From assembly GCF_037646705.1 (NCBI RefSeq), contig NZ_JBBHER010000008.1, positions 124,001-188,000 of the forward strand: DNA of 64,000 bases, read 5' to 3'. A model generated the notes under the pieces. The model worked only from the letters and a program-made list of their open reading frames with translations. It had not been told where the DNA came from and did not search any database. This document shows, one piece after another, positions 34,767-41,852 of the stretch. This DNA comes from Pikeienuella litoralis (lineage in GTDB: Bacteria > Pseudomonadota > Alphaproteobacteria > Rhodobacterales > Rhodobacteraceae). A program made the position numbers and the translations under genes. Position 1 is the first letter of the stretch; every line of letters starts with the position of its first letter.

Positions 34767-35710
34767 GTCTCGCGCGCCTTCAGCCGCGGGTCGATCAGCA
34801 CATAGGCGATATCGACAAGGAAATTCGCGGTGACGACGATGCCCGCGAACATCATCACCAGCGCCTGAACCGTGAAGAGATCCCGGTTGGAGATCGCCTG
34901 AAAGATCAGCCGCCCCAGCCCGGGAAGGTAGAAGACATTCTCGATCACGATCGCGCCGGTGACCACGCTCGCGAACTGCATCCCGACGATGGTGACGATC
35001 GGCACCAGCGCATTCGGCAGAACGTGCCGCCAGAGAACCCGGCGGCGCGAAAGGCCGCTCGCCCGCGCGGTGCGAACAAAATCGAGCCGCATCACCTCCA
35101 GCGCGGAGGACCGGGTGACGCGCGCCAGCACCGCCGCCTGCACAAGGCCGAGCGCGATGGTCGGCAGGATCAGCGAGCGAAGCGCCGCCACCGGCTCGCC
35201 CCAGCCGGGGAAACCGCCCGGCGGCAGCCAGCGGAGCTTCACCGCGAAGAGCAGCACCAGAAGAAGCGAGAGCCAGAACGCGGGGATCGCGACGCCGATC
35301 TGGCTGAGCAGCATCACGCCCCAGTCTCCCGCCCGCCGGTGATAGGTCGCGGCGGCGACGCCCATCGTCAGCGCGACGACCACCGTCAGCGTCATGCCCG
35401 AGACCGCGAGCGAAAGCGTCACCGGCAGGCGCTCCGCGATCAGCCCCGACACCGGGACGCCGTAGGAATAGCTCTCGCCGAAATCGCCCCGAACCGCGCC
35501 GGAGATCCATTCGAAATACCGCTCGAGCACGGGCGCATCCAGGCCGAGCTCCGCCCGGAGCGCCGCCCGCGCGTCTTCCGTCGAGTCGAGCCCGAGGATC
35601 GTCAACGCGGGATCGCCCGGCAGGACGTTCATCACCGCGAAAACAACGACCGAAACCGCGAACAGCGTCAGAACGAAGCCGACGCTCCGGCGGAGGATGA
35701 AAAAGCCCAT
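34763..35710 (-). CDS. Peptide-type ABC transporter permease (DppB-like)
   Basis: 315 residues with six helices and the DppB-type start MGFFILRRSVGFVLTLF. The coupling motif reads ARASGLSRRRVLWRHVLPN. It follows the substrate-binding protein gene after 48 bases and overlaps the DppC-like gene by 4 bases. Confidence 0.92.
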   Translation of the reverse strand: MGFFILRRSVGFVLTLFAVSVVVFAVMNVLPGDPALTILGLDSTEDARAALRAELGLDAPVLERYFEWISGAVRGDFGESYSYGVPVSGLIAERLPVTLSLAVSGMTLTVVVALTMGVAAATYHRRAGDWGVMLLSQIGVAIPAFWLSLLLVLLFAVKLRWLPPGGFPGWGEPVAALRSLILPTIALGLVQAAVLARVTRSSALEVMRLDFVRTARASGLSRRRVLWRHVLPNALVPIVTIVGMQFASVVTGAIVIENVFYLPGLGRLIFQAISNRDLFTVQALVMMFAGIVVTANFLVDIAYVLIDPRLKARET

Positions 35711-35758
35711 CGCGTCAACCGATGCGGCGAGCGCCGGCGCGCCCGCCGCCTTTCATGG

Positions 35759-37249
35759 TCATTTCGTCCAGTGAACGCCGGCCATCGGTTGAAAAAGCAC
35801 CGGGGACGAGGTCCAGAAGCCTTCCAGGCCGGTGCGGTAGACGCCAAGCCGTGGCAACTGGAACAGGAAGCCGTGGACCGCGTTCTCCGACAGGTGGCGC
35901 TGCGCCTCCTTCAAAAGCTCGCCGCGCGCGGCCGGATCCGCTTCGGTGCGGATACGGTTCCAGAGCGCGTCGAACGCCGGGTCCTCATACCCGTAGAAAT
36001 AGCCCTTGCCGCGCGTGAAGTTGACCATGTCGTTCGCGCCGGTGTGGGCGATGACGGTCAGATCGTAGTTCTTCTTCTTGTAGACCTCGTCCAGCCAGAA
36101 GCCCCATTCGACATTCTCGACCCTGGCGTCGATCCCGGCCGCGGTCAGTTCGGCCTGGATGATCTCCGCCGAACGCATGGCGTATGGATAGGGCGGCGTG
36201 CGGAGCGTCATCGTCATCCCCTCGACGCCGGCCTCCTTGAAGAGCGCCTTCGCCTTCTCGACATCATGCGGATAGGCGCCGGTCAGGTCGACATAGGCGG
36301 GGCCGTGCGGCGGATAAAAGCTGCCGATCGGGGTCGCGCGGCCATACATCGCGCCCTCGATGATCTCGTCGCGATTGAGCGCGTAGTTGATGGCGCGGCG
36401 AACGCGGATATCGTCGAAGGGCGGCTTCGAATTGTTGATCGCGAGGATCACCTCGCCCTCGGTGCTCCCGACCACGACATTGAAGCGGGGATCGGCCTCG
36501 AATTGCGGCAAAAGCTCGGGCGCGGGAAAGCCGGGAAAGGCGTCCAGCTCCTCCGCGAGCAGCGCGGCGCTGGCGGCGGCGGGCTCGGAGATGAAGCGAA
36601 ACTCCACCCTGTCCAACGCAACCTCGTCGGCGCGCCGATACGCTTCGTTCCTGGCGAGGATGAGCCGGTCCCCCCGCTTCCATGACTCGAACTTGAACGG
36701 GCCGGTGCCGACGGGGTCGGTCTTGTTCGTAGCCGCCGTCTCCGGGGCGACGATCGAGGCGTCCCCCTGCGCCATGTTGAAGAGGAAGAAGGCGTCCTTC
36801 TCCGAAAGCTTGATCTCGACCGTCGCGGGGTCGATCACCGTCACCGCCGCGATCGGCTTGAAGAAGCTCTTGGTCGGATTGACGCTGTCCTCCGCCATCG
36901 CCCGCTCGAAGGAGAATTTCACATCCTCCGCGTCGAAGGCCGAACCGTCATGGAAGGTGGCGCCCTTCACCAGATGAAAGGTGTAGGTCAGCCCATCGTC
37001 GGAAATCGTCCAACGCTCGGCCAATCCCGGAGCCGGCTCCCCCGATTCGAGAACCGTGGTGAGCGATTCGAAAACGTTTTGCGTCATCATGCCGTCGATC
37101 GAGGCGGTGGCGTCCGCCGTGGGGTCGAGCGTCGTCGGCTCCTGCTGCACGCCGATCACGACCGTCTGCTCGGCGGCGGCGGCGCCCGGAAGGCCGAAGC
37201 CGGCCGCAAAGGCGCAGGCGGCGAAGCAGGCTCTGGTCAGGCGGGACAT
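35759..37249 (-). CDS. Family 5 solute-binding protein of the second peptide transporter
   Basis: 496 residues with a signal peptide (about 1-26, ending AAA-EQT). The SBP_bac_5 blocks are present: QEPTTLDPTADATASID, NVFESLTTVLESGEPAPGLA, and FHLVKGATFHDGSAFDAEDV. The ligand is unknown and the operon contains no enzyme that would hint at it. ATG 37249 is preceded by AAGGAG. It is first in a five-gene operon with 4-bp overlaps, behind the repeat-rich upstream region at 37271-37313. Confidence 0.92.
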   Translation of the reverse strand: MSRLTRACFAACAFAAGFGLPGAAAAEQTVVIGVQQEPTTLDPTADATASIDGMMTQNVFESLTTVLESGEPAPGLAERWTISDDGLTYTFHLVKGATFHDGSAFDAEDVKFSFERAMAEDSVNPTKSFFKPIAAVTVIDPATVEIKLSEKDAFFLFNMAQGDASIVAPETAATNKTDPVGTGPFKFESWKRGDRLILARNEAYRRADEVALDRVEFRFISEPAAASAALLAEELDAFPGFPAPELLPQFEADPRFNVVVGSTEGEVILAINNSKPPFDDIRVRRAINYALNRDEIIEGAMYGRATPIGSFYPPHGPAYVDLTGAYPHDVEKAKALFKEAGVEGMTMTLRTPPYPYAMRSAEIIQAELTAAGIDARVENVEWGFWLDEVYKKKNYDLTVIAHTGANDMVNFTRGKGYFYGYEDPAFDALWNRIRTEADPAARGELLKEAQRHLSENAVHGFLFQLPRLGVYRTGLEGFWTSSPVLFQPMAGVHWTK

Positions 37250-37270
37250 TTACGTTGCTCCTTCAGGTCA

Positions 37271-37313
37271 GCGATATCTCACTATCGCTTTACTAGATCA
37301 TGACTAGATCATG
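37271..37313. promoter_or_regulatory. Inverted repeat plus tandem 11-bp repeats upstream of the second peptide-transporter operon
   Basis: GCGATA-TCTCAC-TATCGC (37271-37288) is an 18-base dyad with perfect 6-bp arms, 22 bases upstream of the binding-protein start. Next to it ACTAGATCATG occurs twice in exact tandem (37292-37302 and 37303-37313). The region is locally AT-rich and probably holds the promoter. No regulator gene is adjacent, so the protein that would bind is unknown. Confidence 0.5.
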
Positions 37314-37454
37314 GCCAAGGCCCCGTCGCCAAGGACGGAATGGCCGCGCCGGCGCTTTCGGCCGGGACGCGCCGCCGCAGGATGGCGGCCGGCCGGCGCG
37401 GCGCGCCCGCCGGACGATCTGGCGGGCGGGCGCCGGCGCGGCTATAGTCGGCGC

Positions 37455-38291
37455 ATGAACGCCGCCCCCGCCCAGGATGACGCCGCCGCCCTTCTCGCCG
37501 CCCTTTCATGGCAGATCGAGATGGGCGCGGACGAATGCGTCGCAGATGCGCCCATCGACCGGTTCGCCGCATCCGCCGAGACGCGGGCGGCGACGAAGAG
37601 AACGCCGCCGCCGGTCGCGCCTCCGTCCCCGCCCCCGCCGCAGGCGGCCTCCGGCGGCGCCGACGCCGCCATCAGCGAAGCGCGGCGAAGCGCGGCGGCG
37701 GCGGGAACGCTCGCCGAGTTGGAACGCGCGCTCGCGGCGTTCGAGGGCTGCGCGCTGAAGCTCGGGGCCAGAAACACCGTCTTCGCCGATGGCGACCCCG
37801 CGGCGCGGGTGATGTTCATCGGCGAGGCGCCGGGACGCGAAGAAGATCGGCAAGGCAAGCCCTTCGTCGGCCGGTCGGGCCAGCTTCTCGACCGGATGCT
37901 GGCCGCCATCGGCCTCGACCGGCGCTCCAGCGATCCCGCCTCCGCCGCCTATATCGCCAACATCGTCCCATGGCGCCCGGTCGGCAATCGCGCCCCCTCG
38001 ACCGACGAGGCGGAGATGCTCTGGGCGTTTCTCGAACGCCATATCGCGCTCGCGGAACCCGAAATCATCGTCGCGCTCGGCAAGACCCCGGCGGCGACGA
38101 TGCTGGAGCGTCCGGTCGCGATCACGAAGATGCGCGGCCGCTGGCTGAGGCCCGCCCGCGCCGGAGGCCGGCCGCTTCTTCTCACGCTGCATCCCGCCTA
38201 TCTTCTTCGTCAGCCGGCTGAAAAGGCCAAGAGCTGGCGCGATCTCCTCTCGCTCCGGGCCGTGCTGGACGGCGCCGCGGCGCCCGATTGA
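37455..38291 (+). CDS. Uracil-DNA glycosylase, family 4, without the usual cysteine set
   Basis: 278 residues: a poorly conserved, alanine-rich N-terminal region (about 1-95), then the glycosylase domain. GEAPGREEDRQGKPFVGRSG is the family 4 uracil-binding motif, NIVPWRPVGNR follows, and LHPAYLLRQ holds the second active-site His. It excises uracil from DNA to start base-excision repair. Classical family 4 enzymes bind a 4Fe-4S cluster with four cysteines; here only one (FEGC) lies at such a position and the rest of the domain has no Cys, so a cluster cannot be bound in the usual way. ATG 37455 was chosen over 37311, whose added residues are low-complexity; TATAGT lies 10 bases upstream. Confidence 0.88.
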   Translation: MNAAPAQDDAAALLAALSWQIEMGADECVADAPIDRFAASAETRAATKRTPPPVAPPSPPPPQAASGGADAAISEARRSAAAAGTLAELERALAAFEGCALKLGARNTVFADGDPAARVMFIGEAPGREEDRQGKPFVGRSGQLLDRMLAAIGLDRRSSDPASAAYIANIVPWRPVGNRAPSTDEAEMLWAFLERHIALAEPEIIVALGKTPAATMLERPVAITKMRGRWLRPARAGGRPLLLTLHPAYLLRQPAEKAKSWRDLLSLRAVLDGAAAPD

Positions 38292-38302
38292 AAGCTGTCG
38301 TC

Positions 38303-38842
38303 ATGAAGCTCGACCCGAATCGTGAATTCATCCCGGTCCGCATCGCGGTCCTCACCGTCTCGGACACGCGAACCCCGGCCGAAGACCGGTCCGGAGATAT
38401 CCTCGTCGAACGGCTGAAGGCCGCGGGGCATCATCTGGCGGCCCGCGCCATCGTCATCGACGACCGCGGCGAGATCGAGGCGCGGCTGAGAGCCTGGATC
38501 GCCGATCCCGGCGTCGACGTCGTCATTTCCACCGGCGGCACCGGGCTCACCGGGCGCGATGTGACGGTGGAGGCGCATCAGGCGGTCTACGAGAAGGTGA
38601 TCGACGGCTTCAGCGCCGTATTCCACATGATCTCCTACGCCAAGATCGCCACCTCCACGATCCAGTCGCGCGCCTGCGCCGGCGTGGCGGGCGGGACCTA
38701 TCTTTTCGCCCTTCCCGGCAGCCCCGGCGCCTGCCGGGACGGGTGGGACGAGATCCTCGCGCATCAGCTCGACTATCGGCACATGCCCTGCAACATGGTC
38801 GAGATCATGCCCCGGCTTCAGGAGAGCGAGCGGCGCGGCTGA
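38303..38842 (+). CDS. moaB: Molybdopterin biosynthesis protein MoaB
   Basis: 179 residues of the MoaB/MogA fold. The binding motif STGGTGLTGRDVT and the segment FALPGSPGACRDGWDEIL are characteristic. The protein adenylylates molybdopterin or supports molybdenum insertion in the cytosol. ATG 38303 begins 12 bases after the glycosylase stop; a TTG overlapping that stop is possible, and the ribosome site is weak for both. A molybdenum-hydroxylase subunit is encoded at 45050. Confidence 0.92.
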   Translation: MKLDPNREFIPVRIAVLTVSDTRTPAEDRSGDILVERLKAAGHHLAARAIVIDDRGEIEARLRAWIADPGVDVVISTGGTGLTGRDVTVEAHQAVYEKVIDGFSAVFHMISYAKIATSTIQSRACAGVAGGTYLFALPGSPGACRDGWDEILAHQLDYRHMPCNMVEIMPRLQESERRG

Positions 38843-38855
38843 CCGGCCCGCCCGA

Positions 38856-39254
38856 TCAGAGCCAGTCGCGAAGAACCGCGACCAGCGGAATATCGGCCGG
38901 CGGCATCTCGTAAGCGCCGAAATCCGCGGGGCGGACCCATTTCAGCCGCTGGCCTTCACGCGGCGCGGGAATGCCGTTCCATTTCCGGCAGGCGAAGAGC
39001 GGCATCAGCAGATGAAAATCCGGATAGGCGTGGCTGGCGAAGCTCAGCGGCGCGAGGCAGCTTTTCCAGGTGTCGATGCCGAGCTCTTCTTGCAGCTCGC
39101 GGATCAGCGCCGCCTCGGGCGTCTCCTCCGGCTTCACCTTGCCGCCCGGAAACTCCCAGAGCCCGGCCATCGGCTTGCCGGCCGGGCGCTCCGCCAGAAG
39201 GACGCGCCCGTCACGGTCGATCAGCGCGGCGGCGGCGACGAGGACGACGCTCAA
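38856..39254 (-). CDS. mutT: NUDIX hydrolase, MutT type
   Basis: 132 residues, the length of MutT. The Nudix box is complete: GGKVKPEETPEAALIRELQEELGI fits G-x5-E-x7-REUXEE-x-G-U (shown across positions about 38-61). The start MSVVLVAAAALID and the motif GLWEFPGGK match 8-oxo-dGTP diphosphatases, which clear oxidised guanine nucleotides. It overlaps the argJ stop by 4 bases and is the last gene of the parvulin-argJ-mutT operon. Confidence 0.9.
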   Translation of the reverse strand: MSVVLVAAAALIDRDGRVLLAERPAGKPMAGLWEFPGGKVKPEETPEAALIRELQEELGIDTWKSCLAPLSFASHAYPDFHLLMPLFACRKWNGIPAPREGQRLKWVRPADFGAYEMPPADIPLVAVLRDWL

Positions 39255-40651
39255 GACCGATAATCCGCGTTGATCTCGATATAGCGATGCGTGAGATCGC
39301 AGGTCCAGACCACGGCCTCGCCCGCGCCGACGCCGAGATCGGCGGTGATCTCGATCTCGTCGCCCTTCATGTAGGCGGCGCCCGCCTCCTCCCGGTAGCC
39401 GGGCGCAATCCAGCCGTTTTCCGCGACGAGGATGTCGCCGAGCCGGATCGAAAGCCGATCCCGCTCCGCCGGCTCGCCCGATTTGCCGACCGCCATCACG
39501 ATCCGGCCCCAGTTCGGGTCCTCGCCGGCGACCGCGGTTTTCACCAGCGGCGAATTGGCTATCGCGCGGGCGACAATGGCGGCGGAAGCGTCGGAGGCGG
39601 CGCCCGTCACCTTCACCGCGACATATTTCGAGATCCCCTCGCCGTCGCGCACGATCTGCTGCGCGAGGTCGACCAGAACCTCCCGGAGCGCCGCCTCGAA
39701 AGGCGCAGCGCGCGGATCGTCGCGCGAGAGGATCGGCGCGCCGCCGGCGGCCCCGGTCGCGGCGACCAGAAGCGTGTCCGACGTAGAAGTGTCGCCATCC
39801 ACCGTCGCCGCGTTGAAGCTGATCGTCGTCCCGTCGGAGACCATCTCCTGCAACAGCGCCCGCCCGACCGGCGCGTCGGTGAAGACGAAGCCGAGCATTG
39901 TCGCCATGTCGGGCGCGATCATGCCCGAGCCCTTGGCGAACCCGGCGATAGCCACAGGGACGCCGCCGAGATCGATGGTGCGGCCCGCGCCCTTGGCGAA
40001 AGTGTCCGTCGTCATGATGGCATCGGCGGCGGCGCGGCCGGCGCCGGGAGAAAGCGCGGCGGCGAGTTCGTCAAGCTTCGCGGTGATCCGCTCCGCCGGA
40101 AGCGGCTCGCCGATCACGCCGGTCGAAGCGATGAAAACCCCGGCCGGCTCGCCGCCGACGGCGGCGGCGGCGGCGGCGGCCACCCTCTCGACGCCCTTCA
40201 TGCCGGCGCCGCCGGTGAACGCGTTCGCATTGCCGGAATTGACGACGATGGCGAGCGGCCCTTTCGGCGCCGCCGCCTCCAGCCCGGCCAACCGCGCCCG
40301 GCACCAGTCCACCGGCGCGGAGCGGGTGGACGAGCGGGTGAAGACGCCGGCGATGGCGGCGCCCGGCGCGATCTCCGCCAGCATCACGTCCTTCCGCCCC
40401 CGATAGCGAACCCCGGCGGCCACGGCGGCGAACCGCACGCCCTTCACCACCGGGAGATCGGGGAAGGCCCGGGCGAAAGGCGACGCCGGCGTCGCCTTCG
40501 CCGTCCCGCCGCCCGCCGCCGCCGGGTCGAGAGCGGCCAGTTCCCGCTCCACGTCGGCCAGATCCTTCCGGAGCGCGGCGGCGCGATCCTTCAACAAAGC
40601 GATCTTCTCCGCCGTGGACGTTCCGCCCGTCGCCGCCGCTTCTTCTTTCAT
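39251..40651 (-). CDS. argJ: Bifunctional glutamate N-acetyltransferase/ornithine acetyltransferase
   Basis: 466 residues. The self-cleavage site is the Ala-Thr in GSGMIAPDMATMLGF, where Thr becomes the nucleophile of the beta chain. The C terminus (DLTHRYIEINADYRS) is typical. ArgJ recycles the acetyl group from acetylornithine to glutamate, giving the cyclic arginine pathway. It is longer than usual (about 405-415): an N-terminal extension of roughly 50-55 residues contains a predicted coiled coil (AEKIALLKDRAAALRKDLAD) before the ordinary start near FPDLPVVKGVRFA. ATG 40651 was preferred over 40750 because the longer frame overlaps the parvulin gene. Confidence 0.95.
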   Translation of the reverse strand: MKEEAAATGGTSTAEKIALLKDRAAALRKDLADVERELAALDPAAAGGGTAKATPASPFARAFPDLPVVKGVRFAAVAAGVRYRGRKDVMLAEIAPGAAIAGVFTRSSTRSAPVDWCRARLAGLEAAAPKGPLAIVVNSGNANAFTGGAGMKGVERVAAAAAAAVGGEPAGVFIASTGVIGEPLPAERITAKLDELAAALSPGAGRAAADAIMTTDTFAKGAGRTIDLGGVPVAIAGFAKGSGMIAPDMATMLGFVFTDAPVGRALLQEMVSDGTTISFNAATVDGDTSTSDTLLVAATGAAGGAPILSRDDPRAAPFEAALREVLVDLAQQIVRDGEGISKYVAVKVTGAASDASAAIVARAIANSPLVKTAVAGEDPNWGRIVMAVGKSGEPAERDRLSIRLGDILVAENGWIAPGYREEAGAAYMKGDEIEITADLGVGAGEAVVWTCDLTHRYIEINADYRS

Positions 40652-40661
40652 GGTCGTCGCC

Positions 40662-41561
40662 TTATTCCGCGATGAGATCGTCGTTCCGGATCTGGTCGAG
40701 GCCCGGACGCCCCTCGGGGAGCTCCACGTCGCCGGCGGCGCGCAGCTCATCGACCACCGCGCGCGTGACGTCGTTGCTCATCGCGCCGACGATCTCCTCG
40801 CGCACTTCGTCGAGCGGCGGCGTCGGACGGGCGCGCGTCTCCTCCAGCAGGATCACATGCCAGCCGAACTGGGTCTTGACCGGCTCGGAGACCTCGCCCG
40901 GCTTCAGCGCCAACACCGCGCCCTCAAACTCCGGCACCATCTGCCCTTTTTCGAACCAGCCGAGATCTCCCCCCGACGGCGCCGACGGCCCCTTGGAGCG
41001 GGTCTTGGCCAGTTCGGCGAAATCGGCGCCTTCCGCGCGGGCGGATTCGGCGATCTCCCTGGCGTCCGCCTCGTCGGGGACGAGGATATGACGCGCCTTG
41101 TACTGCGTCACTTCCGGCGCGCCGACATAGTCGCTCTCGTATTTCGCCTCGACCGCCTCCCGGGTGATCTCCTCGTTCAGGCGCTGGCGCACAAGAAGCT
41201 CGGCGAGAAAGCTGGTGCGCTGGAACTCGAGCGCCCGCTTCACGCCGGCGCTGTCCGCGAGCCCGCTCCGCTCCGCTTCCTGACGCAGCAGAATCTGGTT
41301 GCTGATCTGCTCGAGCAGCCCGTCGTAAAGAGCCTGATCCGGAATCGCCTGATACTGCGGCGGCAGCTCCGCGCGAAGCGCGATCAGGCCGCCCAGCGTC
41401 ACCTCCTCGCCATTCACCGTGGCGATCACCATTGCGGGATCGGCGGGCGCGGCTTCCGCCGCCGGCTCCGCGTTGGCGGGCGCCGCATCCTCGGCCGATA
41501 CTGGGGCGGCCATGATCAGAAAGGCGGCGGCGACGGCGAGACGAGGCGCGAGAAATCGCAT
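40662..41561 (-). CDS. Periplasmic peptidyl-prolyl isomerase, parvulin type (PpiC/SurA-like)
   Basis: 299 residues with a signal peptide (about 1-22, ending VSA-EDA) and an acidic, alanine-rich linker. A SurA-like N-terminal helical region (about 45-135) precedes a rotamase domain (about 150-245) with ARHILVPDEADA, GDLGWFEKGQMVPEFE and FGWHVILLEE. It helps fold exported or outer-membrane proteins. ATG 41561 has GGAG 7 bases upstream and starts the signal peptide. It lies 10 bases before argJ and is divergent from secA. Confidence 0.92.
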   Translation of the reverse strand: MRFLAPRLAVAAAFLIMAAPVSAEDAAPANAEPAAEAAPADPAMVIATVNGEEVTLGGLIALRAELPPQYQAIPDQALYDGLLEQISNQILLRQEAERSGLADSAGVKRALEFQRTSFLAELLVRQRLNEEITREAVEAKYESDYVGAPEVTQYKARHILVPDEADAREIAESARAEGADFAELAKTRSKGPSAPSGGDLGWFEKGQMVPEFEGAVLALKPGEVSEPVKTQFGWHVILLEETRARPTPPLDEVREEIVGAMSNDVTRAVVDELRAAGDVELPEGRPGLDQIRNDDLIAE

Positions 41562-41657
41562 GTAAATTCTCCGGTCGGCCAGGACGCGCCCGGCCTCAAC
41601 GTTGCAGATTCGACCTTCGCGCACCGGCGTGAAAGCCAATGATACGCGCGCGCGACG

Positions 41658-41686
41658 TTGACAGGCCAAGGGGCGACGCATACATC
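41658..41686 (+). promoter_or_regulatory. Promoter of secA
   Basis: A perfect TTGACA (41658-41663) is followed after exactly 17 bases by TACATC (41681-41686). The expected start of transcription is near 41693, leaving a leader of about 160 bases before the secA ATG. This argues against the in-frame N-terminal extension that begins upstream of that point. Confidence 0.6.
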
Positions 41687-41816
41687 TCGCCCCGGCCCAC
41701 GGGCTCGAACGGCGCGCGCGACGCTTTCATCTACGATGTTGGGCCGCAGCGGACAAGCGCCCCCTCGGCGGCGCCCCGTGAAAACCGCGCACCGTTGGGG
41801 ATATGCCAACCTGACT

Positions 41817-41833
41817 GGCGCCGGGGCGGCGCC
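41817..41833 (+). promoter_or_regulatory. Hairpin in the secA leader
   Basis: GGCGCC (41817-41822) and GGCGCC (41828-41833) pair around GGGGC, ending 19 bases before the secA start and 8 bases before its AAGGA ribosome site. It may tune translation, but no upstream sensor peptide like SecM is evident. Confidence 0.35.
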
Positions 41834-41852
41834 GATGGATCAAGGACGAGCG

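Noticed and set aside
41658..41852. A 65-residue N-terminal extension of SecA
   Set aside because: Its first codon coincides with the -35 box of a good promoter, so it would lie upstream of the transcript. The residues are low-complexity, and ATG 41853 has a ribosome site and the standard SecA start.
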